42,634 nucleotides of DNA from the NCBI RefSeq assembly GCF_012933655.1, contig NZ_JABBJJ010000073.1, positions 1 to 42,634 on the forward strand, in the 5' to 3' direction. The stretch's first letter is position 1, and each line of letters begins with the position of its first letter. This document shows positions 8,677-17,249 of this stretch, piece by piece. The notes beneath the pieces are model-generated. The model worked only from the letters and a program-made list of their open reading frames with translations. It did not search any database and was not told the origin of the DNA. The position numbers and the translations under genes were made by a program. The stretch is from Pyxidicoccus fallax (GTDB lineage: Bacteria; Myxococcota; Myxococcia; Myxococcales; Myxococcaceae).

Positions 8677-11427
8677 ATGCGACTGCGACACCCATGCACC
8701 TTCCTGCTCCTCCTGGCGGTACTGCCCGCCGCCGTGGGCGCCCAGTCCGTGCCCACGCCCGCCAGCGAGCAGCGCGCGGTGGAGGTGGATGTCCAGGCCA
8801 CCGACGGTGGTACGTCCGTGTCCGCCGAGGACGCCGAGCGTCTGGGCCTGACCACCGGCGGCGCTGACGCGAAGCTGGTGCCGCCCACGCTGGTGACGGA
8901 GTCGCCCGCCCCATGGCCAGAGGGGCTGGAGGGCACGCCCGGCGAGGTGACGCTGGAGCTGCTGGTGGACGTGTCGGGCGCGGTGGCCGGCGCGAAGGTG
9001 GTGCAGGCGCCCGCTGAGCCGCGCCTCGCCGAGGCCGCGCTGAAGGCCGCCTCGGGCCTGCGCTTCACCCCTGCCACCGTGGGCGGGGTGCCCGTGGCGG
9101 TGCGCCTGCCCTTCGTCTACCGCTTCGAACCCCCCGTCCAGGTGCCCGCCGCCACCGCGCGCCTTCAGGGCGAGGTGCGCGCCCGGGGCACGCGCCGGCC
9201 CATCGTGGACGCCACCCTCTTTCTCGACGGCGCCACCGAGCCCGCGGGTGCCGTGGACGCGCAGGGGCGCTTCGACCTCGCGGTACCTCCCGGCACCCAC
9301 CGCGTGGAGGTTCGCGCGCCCGGCTACCAGCCCGGCACCTTCGAGGAGACGGTGAGCGAGGGGCAGGCCGTCCAGGTCGTCTACCGCCTTCAGCCCGGCC
9401 GCGTGAATCCATATGAAACCGTGGTGCGCGATGACCGGCCGCGCACCGAAGTCACGCGCATCAGCCTGCACGAGCAGGAGATTCGCGAGGTGCCCGGCAC
9501 CATGGGAGACCCGTTCCGCGTCATCATGCTGATGCCGGGCGTGGGCAGCGTCGCCTCGGGGGTGAGCTACCCGGTGGTGCGTGGCAGCCAGCCGGCGGCC
9601 ACGGGCTTCTTCCTCGACGGCGTGCGCATCCCCATGCTGTACCACCTGCTCCTGGGGCCCGCGGTCATCCACCCGGACTTCATCGACACCGTGGACTTCT
9701 ACCCGGGCACGCCGCCGGTGCAGTTCGGCCGCGTGCTGGGGGGCGCGGTGGAAGGGCGCCTGTCTCGGCCGCGCGAGGACCGGCTGCACTTCACCGCGTA
9801 CGCGGACTTCATCAACAGCGGCGGCTTCATCGAGTACCCCTTCCAGGAGACGGGCACCTCCGTCAGCGTCGCGGGCCGCGTCAGCTACACGGGCCTCTTG
9901 ATTGGACTGGGCACGAAGCTGTTCGCCGGCCCCGACGGCGAGGATGTCCATGCCAACTTCTACGACTACCAGGCCCGCGTGGAGCAGAAGGTGGGCGAGG
10001 GGAGGGTGCGGCTGTTCGCCCTGGGCAGCTCGGACGACGTGGGTGCCTCGCCGTCCAGGGACTCGCTGGGCAACACGGGCGCGTCCGTGGTGTCCCGCTT
10101 CCACCGGGTGGACCTGCGCGGCACGCACCCGCTGGGCGGCGGCGAGGTGGAGGTGGGCCTCACGGTGGGCGTCGACGAGGTGGGCCTTTCCGGCGAGGAG
10201 ACGGTGGAGCCGAGCCCCGGCGCGGAGATGGTGGTGGAGCACGTGGGCGACTACGGAGTGGAGCAGACGACGTACTCGGCGCGCGCGGGCTGGAAGCGGC
10301 ACCTCACCGAAACGCTGGAGGTGGCCGTAGGCGGAGACGTGGAGCACCGCCGCGCCTCCACCACCCTCACCGGCAAGGCCATTGCCCCGGGCAACCGGCC
10401 CGGCATCACCGGGGACCCGCTGAAGAGCCCGTCGTCGCTGGCCACCTTCTCGGGCGCGTACGCCAGCGTGACGTGGCGCCCGGCGGAGCGCTGGCTCCTC
10501 CAGCCCGGCGTGCGCGTGGACGCGTATCACCGGGTGCCCGGCATCACCCACACCGCCGTGGAGCCGCGCCTCACCGTGCGCCACCAGCTCACGGACGCGC
10601 TGGCCCTCAAGGGTGGCGCGGGCCTCTTCCACCAGCCGCCCACGGTGCTGCTGCACCTGCCCGCGGTGGACACCGCCGCCCTGCGCTACGGCCTGCAGTC
10701 CGGCGCGCAGTTCGACGTGGGCGCCGAGTGGAAGGCGACGGAGGGCCTGGAGGTGGGCGGTGACGTCTTCTACAACCCGCTGTCGCGCACGGTGGAGTTC
10801 GACGTGCAGCAAGTGGTGGAGAACCGGCGCCGCGGCGGCAGCTCCGGAGCCCCGTCAGCCAGTGGCTACGCCTACGGCTTCGAGCTGATGGCGCGCCACC
10901 CGCTGGGCCGCAACTGGTTCGGCTGGGCGTCCTACAGCTTCCTCCAGTCGAAGCGGCGCGTGCGCTTCGAGCGGTACGGCGACGACAACCGCGTGGTGGA
11001 GTCCGTGGACGGAACGCTGCCCTTCGCCTTCGAGCAGGCGCACGTCTTCAACGCCGCGCTCAGCTACAAGTTCGACACCTGGACGTTCGGCACGGTGGTG
11101 CACTTCAACACCGGCCGGCCCGAGTCCGGGCAGGTGTCCTCGCAGACGCACCGCCTGGTGACGGACGACCACGGGCGCACGAAGTGGGTGCGCCAGGACG
11201 AGGACCGCGTGGAGCGGCTGGGCAGCTTCTTCCGCGTGGACTTCCGCGCCTCGAAGTCGTGGGCCATGGAGGACTTCACGCTCGACGCCTACTTCGACGT
11301 GCTCAACATCTCCGCCCAGCAGGAGACGTTCGCCTACGACTACCTCCTGGAGGAGTCGGGTGCGCGGCGCAAGCCCCTGCGCCTGCCCGTCATCCTTCCC
11401 ATGTTCGGCCTGAAGGGGACCTACTGA
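8677..11427 (+). CDS. TonB-dependent outer-membrane receptor with N-terminal TonB-C-like domain
   Basis: The product is 916 aa. A signal peptide ends at the AQS after ~residue 23. Residues ~85-155 resemble the C-terminal domain of TonB (VTLELLVDVSGAV, then LAEAALKAASGLRFTPAT and VPFVYRFEP-type ending). Residues ~165-240 are a carboxypeptidase-regulatory-like beta-sandwich (LQGEVRARGTRRPI, VEVRAPGY). A plug follows (MPGVGSVASGVSYPVVRGS, GFFLDGVRIP), then a long barrel ending in ...FGLKGTY with an aromatic last residue. It is probably a substrate-specific importer or signal-transducing receptor. The downstream lipoprotein gene starts 1 bp after the stop, which indicates an operon. Confidence 0.9.
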   Translation: MRLRHPCTFLLLLAVLPAAVGAQSVPTPASEQRAVEVDVQATDGGTSVSAEDAERLGLTTGGADAKLVPPTLVTESPAPWPEGLEGTPGEVTLELLVDVSGAVAGAKVVQAPAEPRLAEAALKAASGLRFTPATVGGVPVAVRLPFVYRFEPPVQVPAATARLQGEVRARGTRRPIVDATLFLDGATEPAGAVDAQGRFDLAVPPGTHRVEVRAPGYQPGTFEETVSEGQAVQVVYRLQPGRVNPYETVVRDDRPRTEVTRISLHEQEIREVPGTMGDPFRVIMLMPGVGSVASGVSYPVVRGSQPAATGFFLDGVRIPMLYHLLLGPAVIHPDFIDTVDFYPGTPPVQFGRVLGGAVEGRLSRPREDRLHFTAYADFINSGGFIEYPFQETGTSVSVAGRVSYTGLLIGLGTKLFAGPDGEDVHANFYDYQARVEQKVGEGRVRLFALGSSDDVGASPSRDSLGNTGASVVSRFHRVDLRGTHPLGGGEVEVGLTVGVDEVGLSGEETVEPSPGAEMVVEHVGDYGVEQTTYSARAGWKRHLTETLEVAVGGDVEHRRASTTLTGKAIAPGNRPGITGDPLKSPSSLATFSGAYASVTWRPAERWLLQPGVRVDAYHRVPGITHTAVEPRLTVRHQLTDALALKGGAGLFHQPPTVLLHLPAVDTAALRYGLQSGAQFDVGAEWKATEGLEVGGDVFYNPLSRTVEFDVQQVVENRRRGGSSGAPSASGYAYGFELMARHPLGRNWFGWASYSFLQSKRRVRFERYGDDNRVVESVDGTLPFAFEQAHVFNAALSYKFDTWTFGTVVHFNTGRPESGQVSSQTHRLVTDDHGRTKWVRQDEDRVERLGSFFRVDFRASKSWAMEDFTLDAYFDVLNISAQQETFAYDYLLEESGARRKPLRLPVILPMFGLKGTY

Positions 11428-11428
11428 C

Positions 11429-12742
11429 ATGCGCGCTTCGTCACTGACCCTGCCTCTGCTCGCGCTCCTCGCCACTGGCTGCAAATTGATGCCGGAAGAC
11501 TCCGTCTTCCTGTACGGCGACGTGAGACTCCCGGACGGCTCACCGGCGGGCGGCAGCCTCATCCAGGTGGACCGCGCGCAGGCCGACCTGGACGACTGGA
11601 ACAACCCCGGGGACCCCGACCAGCGGGTCTGGAACTACGAGCCGTACACGGAGGTCACCGCCGAGGCCTCGGGAGGCTTCACGCTGGAGACCCTCGCCGG
11701 AGACCTCCGCACGGAGGGCTATACCCGGGAGGGCTTCGAAGTCACCGTGCGGCACCGCTTCCGCGTGTACCCGCCGCTCGCGTCGGACGGCAGCGGCGTC
11801 TTCGCCGTCCTCTACTTCGAGGGCGACGTGGACCTGCCGACGCTGCGGCCCTGGGACTGGGGCCTCACGGTGGGGGACGGGCTCTCGCTGTCCTTCGCCG
11901 CCGCGCCACCCGCCCCGGAGACGCCACCGACGGCGACGCTGGGCGAGGCCCATGTCGGCTCGGAGCACTACGTCCTCCACCCCACGACGCCCAGTCCGGT
12001 GTTGCAGCTCCAGGGCGGAGCTGGGCTGGTCTGGCACCAGTCCCCCGCCACCTCGCCGTGGGCGCCCAGCGCCTATGTGCTGGAGGACTTCGACGCCGTG
12101 GAGGCCCAGGTCCGGGCCTCCAGTGACGGCCTGTGGTACTTCGAGCCGCTGGGCGCCAGCTCCAGTGGTTTGGACTTTCGGCTGGAGTGGCGCAGCCCGC
12201 GTGCCGCCCTGCCGAGGGGCACGCTGCGGCCTGTGAGCCGGGGCATGACGTGCAGCCCCGCGCCCGTGGACCGGCCGTGCCCCTTCACGGACGGCCGGCT
12301 CGAGCCCGTGCTGGCGATTCCGGCGGGCGGAACGGAGGACGACGCGGGCGTGGAGGCGCTGACCTTCTCGCTGAATGCCCCCACGCGCCTGAGCCGGGTG
12401 GTGGTGCGCAACCTGGACACCACGATGGGCTACCTGGGCCGACTGCGGGTGGTGGTGGAGGGCAGCGTGGATGGCGGGGCATGGGTGACGCTCGGGAACT
12501 TCCTGACCGTGCTCTGGGATACCGCGAAGCCATCGAGGGGCTTTCCACTCCCCTCGATGGTCTCCGCCAACGACAGCCCCTTCGGGGAAGGGCCGATTGA
12601 GCCCTTCACTCCCCACCTCTTCCTCGACGCGCCCCTCATGAGCGAGCTGCCCGTGCGATTGGTCCGGCTGCGCGTGACATCCGAGGGCGGGGGGACGTCC
12701 GGCAAGCTGGTGAAGCTGGGAGAGGTCTCCCTGTTCGAGTAG
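11429..12742 (+). CDS. Lipoprotein coupled to the TonB-dependent receptor
   Basis: The product is 437 aa. Signal peptide MRASSLTLPLLALL and lipobox LATGC give lipidated Cys18. The first part looks like a carboxypeptidase-regulatory-type beta domain (LYGDVRLPDGSPAGGSLIQV). The C-terminal third (RVVVRNLDTTMGYLGRLRV, WVTLGNF, VRLVRLRVTSE) resembles a discoidin-like beta-sandwich. It starts 1 bp after the receptor stop, so the two are almost certainly co-transcribed and coupled. A surface lipoprotein that helps the receptor capture its ligand is a fair inference, by analogy with SusC/SusD-style pairs, but there is no sequence similarity to SusD. Confidence 0.82.
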   Translation: MRASSLTLPLLALLATGCKLMPEDSVFLYGDVRLPDGSPAGGSLIQVDRAQADLDDWNNPGDPDQRVWNYEPYTEVTAEASGGFTLETLAGDLRTEGYTREGFEVTVRHRFRVYPPLASDGSGVFAVLYFEGDVDLPTLRPWDWGLTVGDGLSLSFAAAPPAPETPPTATLGEAHVGSEHYVLHPTTPSPVLQLQGGAGLVWHQSPATSPWAPSAYVLEDFDAVEAQVRASSDGLWYFEPLGASSSGLDFRLEWRSPRAALPRGTLRPVSRGMTCSPAPVDRPCPFTDGRLEPVLAIPAGGTEDDAGVEALTFSLNAPTRLSRVVVRNLDTTMGYLGRLRVVVEGSVDGGAWVTLGNFLTVLWDTAKPSRGFPLPSMVSANDSPFGEGPIEPFTPHLFLDAPLMSELPVRLVRLRVTSEGGGTSGKLVKLGEVSLFE

Positions 12743-12954
12743 TCCGCACGCCCGCCGTCAGCAGGCGAGCCGGGGTTTCCGCTGAAGCTGCCAGCGCCAG
12801 CCGGGCGAGTTGGCCGCGATCCTGGCGTTGGACCTTGAGCTTCGCCACTTCGGCGCAAAGGGCCTTCCACGGAAACGTGGTGTAGAGGTCGATGGTGTGG
12901 CCGCCAGCGTGGGATGAACGGGCATGTACCGCGTCCGCTTCGTCTTCCAGCGCC
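12636..12954 (-). other. Open tail after the transposase remnant, possibly an integrase 3' fragment
   Basis: The frame of the IS5-like remnant stays open from 12954 to a stop at 12636, overlapping the lipoprotein 3' end by 107 bp. Residues from 'ALEDEADAVHARSS' to 'EVAKLKVQRQ' have coding-like third positions. The segment HTIDLYTTFPW, followed by CAEVAKLK, recalls the C-terminus of tyrosine recombinases, where a His/Gly turn precedes T-x-x-x-Y-T; that reading is weak. The last ~35 residues look like shadow sequence. It has no start of its own and is probably debris. Confidence 0.3.
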
Positions 12955-13199
12955 TTCCAGAACCAGAGCATGAGTGCGAGGAAGAGCACCACGCAGCAGC
13001 CAAGCTGGAGGAATGCGTAGTGGACGTAGTCGCGCCGCTCGTACCGGATGCAGAGCCGGCGCATCCGGTGCAGTCAGGCGCCCGTGCGCTCCACTTTGCA
13101 GCGATGACGTCCCAGCCGCTCGCTGGAGCCGATTCCCCGACGCGCGATGCGCGGCCTGGCGTGACGCAGCCGCAGCCCTTGGTGGATGAAGCGATGGTC
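12955..13199 (-). pseudogene. IS5-family transposase C-terminal remnant
   Basis: Read on the minus strand from 13199, one frame gives HQGLRLRHARPRIARRGI, then SSERLGRHRCKVERTGA, a TGA at 13076-13074, then LHRMRRLCIRYERRDYVHYAFLQLGC. This is the conserved end of IS5-group (IS427-like) transposases, where the order is RPRIARRG..SSERLGRHRWVVERT.AWL.RFRRL.IRYERR.D.H.AFL.LGC. The TGA falls exactly where Trp is expected. The 5' two thirds of the transposase are absent. This marks old insertion activity at the left edge of the effector island. Confidence 0.7.
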
Positions 13200-13230
13200 C
13201 TACAATAGGGGGGGACAGATCGCCTATACT

Positions 13231-13246
13231 TGGTCTCCTACTTGCT
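13231..13246 (+). promoter_or_regulatory. Sigma-54-like promoter element before the effector operon
   Basis: TGG at 13231-13233 and TTGC at 13242-13245, followed by T, keep the invariant GG-N10-GC spacing of sigma-54 promoters (consensus TGGCACG-N4-TTGCW). The CACG part of the -24 box is not conserved (TCTC). A start about 12 nt after the GC would lie a few bases before the ATG at 13261, giving an almost leaderless transcript. Confidence 0.4.
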
Positions 13247-13260
13247 CGGCTGGGGGGAGG

Positions 13261-14316
13261 ATGGGCATCGACGTTAAAATCTCGGCCGTCGGGGCGCGCA
13301 CGCCTGTCGGCCTGAGCGCGGAGAGCGCGGCGGCCGCCGTTCGTGCTCGTATCAGCCGTATCGCCGAGCACCCCGTTTTGATGGATGGCTCCGGAAAGCC
13401 ATTGACATGCGCGAGCGATTCTCTTCTGGAGTTCGCCGTCCAAGGGTCGGCTCGTCTGGCCGCAATGGCTGCGTCGTCTCTGCAGGAGGTACTCGAGAAA
13501 ATCCAGTGGGAGGCTCCGCTCGAAACGGTTGTGCCCGTTTATCTGGCCTTGCCCGAGCTTCGCCCAGGGTTCAAAGCAGGTGATGCGGAGGCCGTCTTGA
13601 ATGCGATTCAGAAGATCGAACTTCGAGGGAAAGCGCGCCTCGATGTTGAAGTTCTTTGCGAAGGGCATGCAGGGGCTCTCCGTGCGCTCGAACTGGCTAT
13701 GAATCGAATGTCCGGGCACATGTGTGACCTGTGCATTGTTGGTGGCGTGGACAGCTACCTCGATGCAGAGACCCTCGAATGGCTTGAAGAGGGCAGAAAG
13801 GTGGCGCGCCAGGGCACTCGTGACGGATTCATTCCAGGCGAGGCTGCCGGGATGATTGCGCTGACTACCCGTACTTCTCGGTCCAGGTTGCGGCTACCTT
13901 CTCTTGCCACCCTCCGGAGCGTTGCGACGGCGCATGAAGCAAGGCCCATGAACAGCGACGAAGGTGCGCTGGGCGAGGCATTGAGCAATGTCATCGCGCG
14001 TGTGACTCGGGGGCTGGCCACGCCTGCCGAGAGCCTGGATAACATTTACTGTGACATTAATGGTGAGCGATATCGCAGCGACGAATGGGGCTTCGTCTTG
14101 TTGCGACAGCCACGAGTGTTCCGAGATGCATCTGCGTACACCAGCGCGGTCAGGTCGTGGGGAGACGTGGGAGCCGCGACCGCTGCGTTGAACTGTGTCC
14201 TCGCGGTGCAGGCCTGGCAGCGCGCGTATGCACGTGGTCCGAGGGCGCTCGTGGCCGGAAGCTCGATATCCGGGCTTCGGGGATCCGCGATTCTTTTACA
14301 GGAGAAAGGCGTGTGA
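13261..14316 (+). CDS. Ketosynthase-like (thiolase-fold) protein of a T6SS effector operon
   Basis: The product is 351 aa. It shows the skeleton of a beta-ketoacyl synthase: ISAVGARTPVG at the N-terminus, Cys133 in VLCEGHAGAL at the nucleophile position, 'DLCIVGGVDS' at 156-165, and GFIPGEAAGMI at 189-199. The later His motif (GHT in true synthases) reads WGDVGAA, so the catalytic His is missing and condensation is unlikely. Such proteins occur beside PAAR-like effectors and DUF2169 proteins in type VI loci, where they probably act as accessory or loading factors. GGGGGGAGG abuts the ATG with no spacer, so initiation may be unusual. The stop is 6 nt before the next ATG. The codons are clearly less G+C-rich than in flanking genes. 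Confidence 0.75.
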   Translation: MGIDVKISAVGARTPVGLSAESAAAAVRARISRIAEHPVLMDGSGKPLTCASDSLLEFAVQGSARLAAMAASSLQEVLEKIQWEAPLETVVPVYLALPELRPGFKAGDAEAVLNAIQKIELRGKARLDVEVLCEGHAGALRALELAMNRMSGHMCDLCIVGGVDSYLDAETLEWLEEGRKVARQGTRDGFIPGEAAGMIALTTRTSRSRLRLPSLATLRSVATAHEARPMNSDEGALGEALSNVIARVTRGLATPAESLDNIYCDINGERYRSDEWGFVLLRQPRVFRDASAYTSAVRSWGDVGAATAALNCVLAVQAWQRAYARGPRALVAGSSISGLRGSAILLQEKGV

Positions 14317-14322
14317 CCAACC

Positions 14323-15177
14323 ATGAGCACTGTTGGCATCAACCCGCCTAAAACACCCGTCACCGAGGGCAGCAACGGTGTCGCGGCCGCGACGCTACCG
14401 AACATCTGCAAGATGCCGGGGCCGCCAGCACCGTTCGTGCCGACGCCGCTTCCCAACATCGGGAACAGCGGGAGTTCGCCGAAGGGCTACTCGAAATCGG
14501 TCACAATCGAGGGCAAAGCCGTTGCGATTCAAGGCGCAAGTTTTGGCTCATCTGGAGACATCGCCAGTAAAGGGACGGGCGGTGGAATCACCTCGATGAA
14601 CGTCGAAGGCCCCACCAAGTTCGTCGGTCCGGGCTCGATGGACGTGCACATTGAAGGCAAGAACGTCCAGTTGCTCGGCGACCAGATGATCAACAACTGT
14701 GGCCCATCGGGGAGCCCTGCGAACTCGGCGACGATGATGGGCCTCGTCCAGATGACGAGCATCCCTGATGTCGGCGGGAACCCCGAGACATGTCCGAACT
14801 GCAAGAGGGCAGTTGGTAAGAATAAATCCGACGCCAAGCCTTACGACGAGTTCTTCTCAGAAGCCGAGCGGGCTGATCTTGACAAAATCGGACAGTCCAA
14901 TCCCGACCTGGTCGCGATGCTTCCCCCCAAGAGCGGCAGGTTCAAGGTCATCCCTAAACTCGACAATAAGAAGCTCCGAGAGAAGTATGAGCAAAAGAAG
15001 AAGAAGGCTGGGATGAAGGGCGAGTACCATCACCCGCACCCGATAAAAGTCGGCGGCTGCCCGCTTCACCAGGAACTCGTACTCAAACCGGACAAAGAAC
15101 CCGAGAAGAGCCGGGTGGACGCAGTCGATGACCAGATCAAAGACGTGGTGAACCGCGCGATTGCTCGAAACGAATAG
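14323..15177 (+). CDS. PAAR-like (DUF4150) effector with C-terminal toxin domain
   Basis: The product is 284 aa. Residues ~5-145 are a PAAR-like DUF4150 module (TLPNICKMPGPPAPFVPTPL, NIGNSG, SVTIEGK, GDQMINNCG), the tip that caps a VgrG spike in type VI secretion. The C-terminal ~130 residues form a separate toxin-like domain with CPNC (157-160), a Lys-rich helix, then HHPHPIKVGG (236-245) and CPLH (246-249). The His cluster suggests a metal-dependent nuclease of the HNH/His-Me finger sort, and CPNC plus CPLH could hold a structural zinc; both points are inference. The following gene, 11 bp on, is the expected immunity gene. Confidence 0.8.
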   Translation: MSTVGINPPKTPVTEGSNGVAAATLPNICKMPGPPAPFVPTPLPNIGNSGSSPKGYSKSVTIEGKAVAIQGASFGSSGDIASKGTGGGITSMNVEGPTKFVGPGSMDVHIEGKNVQLLGDQMINNCGPSGSPANSATMMGLVQMTSIPDVGGNPETCPNCKRAVGKNKSDAKPYDEFFSEAERADLDKIGQSNPDLVAMLPPKSGRFKVIPKLDNKKLREKYEQKKKKAGMKGEYHHPHPIKVGGCPLHQELVLKPDKEPEKSRVDAVDDQIKDVVNRAIARNE

Positions 15178-15188
15178 GGCCCCTCTTC

Positions 15189-16040
15189 ATGACCCGACCC
15201 ACTTCGAACCAGCGTCCCGTCTACATCAGCCCGGACTGGATGCGCTGTACCCAGGGCATGGCATTCGCTCTACGCCCTCCTGACAGTCTGCTCTCTCCAG
15301 CCGCGCTCACCAGCAGCAATCTCTGGGAGCGTACTGCATCCGTGACACTCCATGCACAGGCCGGCAACTTCGCGCACGTCGAACGGCTGATCGAAATCAT
15401 CCAGGACGCAGACGACTGGCACCTGCGCGACTGCGCGGTGCGCATTTTTGCACTTGCGGCTCCTTCTTCGATCTTGGGGGAACTCACGAAAGTGTACGAG
15501 CACGCCGACTACGACACCCGCATCGAGGCATATACGGCGACGCGGCTCACGGGGGATTTATCGTTGGCTGTTGCCCTGGCGCGACACCGGAGCAAGGCTC
15601 CTCGCAGTGAGCGTGACCGCATCATGGACAACGTGAGCGACATCCTTGAGGCGGATATGGATGACCTGGAGCTTGCCGAAAGCAATCTCGATGATGCTGC
15701 GTATGTCCGCCGCGTCGAAGAAAAAGTGGCAGAGCTTCGGACTCACTATCGGGATACGAAATTCTTCCTGAACGGCGAACCTCTTGGTGCCATCAAGGTG
15801 GCGGAAACCATCGCTCGGCTCTGCGCCGAAGAAGAGCCCGAACTGCGCGGCGGAAGAATTGCCAACTTGTTCAGCATTCTCGAAGGTATGACGGGAGCAT
15901 CCTACGTCGGCTGCCTTGACGATGACTGCGAGCCGGTGATGCCGAAGATTTCCGCTGCCCTCAATAAGCTGCGGCAAAGCGGGGTGCTTGAGAAATTGGA
16001 ACCCGGGGTCAGGTACTTCTTTGGGCATCGGAGCCCTTGA
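15189..16040 (+). CDS. Putative immunity protein for the PAAR-like effector
   Basis: The product is 283 aa, soluble, with no signal peptide. It is mostly helical, with HEAT-like stretches (VERLIEIIQDADDWHLRDCA, then VRIFALAAPSSILGELTKVY). It ends in GVRYFFGHRSP. I do not recognise a named family. Its position directly after the toxin (11 bp) and before the DUF2169 adaptor is the usual place of a cognate immunity gene, and its cytoplasmic nature fits protection against a nuclease. The gene shares the lower G+C of its operon. Confidence 0.55.
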   Translation: MTRPTSNQRPVYISPDWMRCTQGMAFALRPPDSLLSPAALTSSNLWERTASVTLHAQAGNFAHVERLIEIIQDADDWHLRDCAVRIFALAAPSSILGELTKVYEHADYDTRIEAYTATRLTGDLSLAVALARHRSKAPRSERDRIMDNVSDILEADMDDLELAESNLDDAAYVRRVEEKVAELRTHYRDTKFFLNGEPLGAIKVAETIARLCAEEEPELRGGRIANLFSILEGMTGASYVGCLDDDCEPVMPKISAALNKLRQSGVLEKLEPGVRYFFGHRSP

Positions 16041-16058
16041 GCAGCGGCAGAACCATCC

Positions 16059-17060
16059 ATGTGGGTCATCAAGAACGACACTCCGTACAGTGCGGAGCGC
16101 AATTGGGTACGGGACAAATCCGGTGTGCACCATTGGCTGGTCGCAGTGAAGGCGACGTTCGACATCTCGCCTTCGGGACAGTTGAGGCTTTCCGATGACC
16201 AGCCACCACCGCTTCTCGAGCCCAAGTACCACGGTGAGCCGGGGCGTTCGAGCTTGCGTTTCGATTCAGACCTGCTTGCGGTCAAGCCAGCAACGGACGT
16301 CATTCTCAACGGCTTTGCTCATGCGCCGAAGAGAAAGCCGACACCGAGCGTCCCCGTCTCGCTGCGGGTGGGTGACATGCAGAAGGTCCTGGTTGTCCAC
16401 GGGCCACGAGTTTACTACCGGGGTCTGATGGGGTTGACCACCTCCAAGCCGCAGCCGTTTACCCGCCAAGCGATCCTCTACGAGTGGGCCTTTGGCGGGC
16501 TGGACACCTCCGACCCCGATCCGCGTAAGCACCGCCTGGATGCTCGAAACCCGGTGGGAAAGGGAATCGCATCATCTTCAGCGACACTCGAGAATCAGCC
16601 AGTTTACGCCGTTGAATACCCTGATGGACGGCATTCGGTCCCCGCAGGTTTTGGGGCCATCGACCGCTGGTGGACCCCCAGACGCGAGCTGGCCGGCACT
16701 TACGGCGAGCACTGGGAGCAGACTCGCAAACCCCTGCTCCCGCTCGACTACGACGAGCGCTTTGCACTCTGCTCGCCGGAAGACCAGCGGCCAAGGTCCC
16801 CCCTTCGAGGCGCGGAAAGAGTCGAACTCGTTCACCTCACACCTGACTCCGTGTTGAGGTTCGAGCTGCCAAAAACCATGTTGAGTTTCAAGACCTACTT
16901 CGGGAGACGGACCGAAGAGCACACCTCGTTCTTGGCAACCGTCATCATCGACCCCGAAGCGATGAAGCTGATGATGGTTTGGCAAAGTAGCCTCAGGGTT
17001 CGGGCTCCAGACGCCAACTATCTGGATGTCACACACGTAACAGAGAAGCTCTCGGTGTAG
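16059..17060 (+). CDS. DUF2169 family type VI effector adaptor/chaperone
   Basis: The product is 333 aa. It opens with MWVIKNDTPYSAERNWVRD and then the domain pattern VVAVKATFDI, 'LEPKYHGEPGRSSLRFDSDLL', KPATDVILNG, RVGDMQK, and EWAFGG. This is the DUF2169 fold. In Agrobacterium a DUF2169 protein is known to stabilise and load the PAAR-like (DUF4150) effector Tde2. Here it closes the operon 18 bp after the putative immunity gene, so the same job is likely. No core type VI structural genes are in the window; the machinery must be elsewhere. Confidence 0.87.
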   Translation: MWVIKNDTPYSAERNWVRDKSGVHHWLVAVKATFDISPSGQLRLSDDQPPPLLEPKYHGEPGRSSLRFDSDLLAVKPATDVILNGFAHAPKRKPTPSVPVSLRVGDMQKVLVVHGPRVYYRGLMGLTTSKPQPFTRQAILYEWAFGGLDTSDPDPRKHRLDARNPVGKGIASSSATLENQPVYAVEYPDGRHSVPAGFGAIDRWWTPRRELAGTYGEHWEQTRKPLLPLDYDERFALCSPEDQRPRSPLRGAERVELVHLTPDSVLRFELPKTMLSFKTYFGRRTEEHTSFLATVIIDPEAMKLMMVWQSSLRVRAPDANYLDVTHVTEKLSV

Positions 17061-17076
17061 ATCTCATGATGCGGGA

Positions 17077-17099
17077 CCTATCCCAACAAGAGGGATGGG
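17077..17099 (+). terminator. Hairpin after the DUF2169 gene
   Basis: CCTATCCC at 17077-17084 pairs with GGGATGGG at 17092-17099 (one T-G wobble) across a 7-nt loop, 17 bp after the DUF2169 stop. There is no T-run. It is a candidate terminator of the effector operon. Confidence 0.45.
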
Positions 17100-17249
17100 G
17101 GCACGGTGGAGGGGTGGCCCTCGTGCCGGTGTCGGACTCGCACCTGCCGTGGGCAACCCCAGGTGCACCAGAATCGCTCACCCTCTTCCAATTGCTTCAC
17201 GTTTCACCAACACCTGGCGCCTGCCTGCATCCTCATGCCTATGAGAGCA

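Noticed and set aside
7876..10812. A 978-codon minus-strand frame across the lipoprotein and receptor genes
   Set aside because: It overlaps two well-supported genes and has a shadow-type composition.
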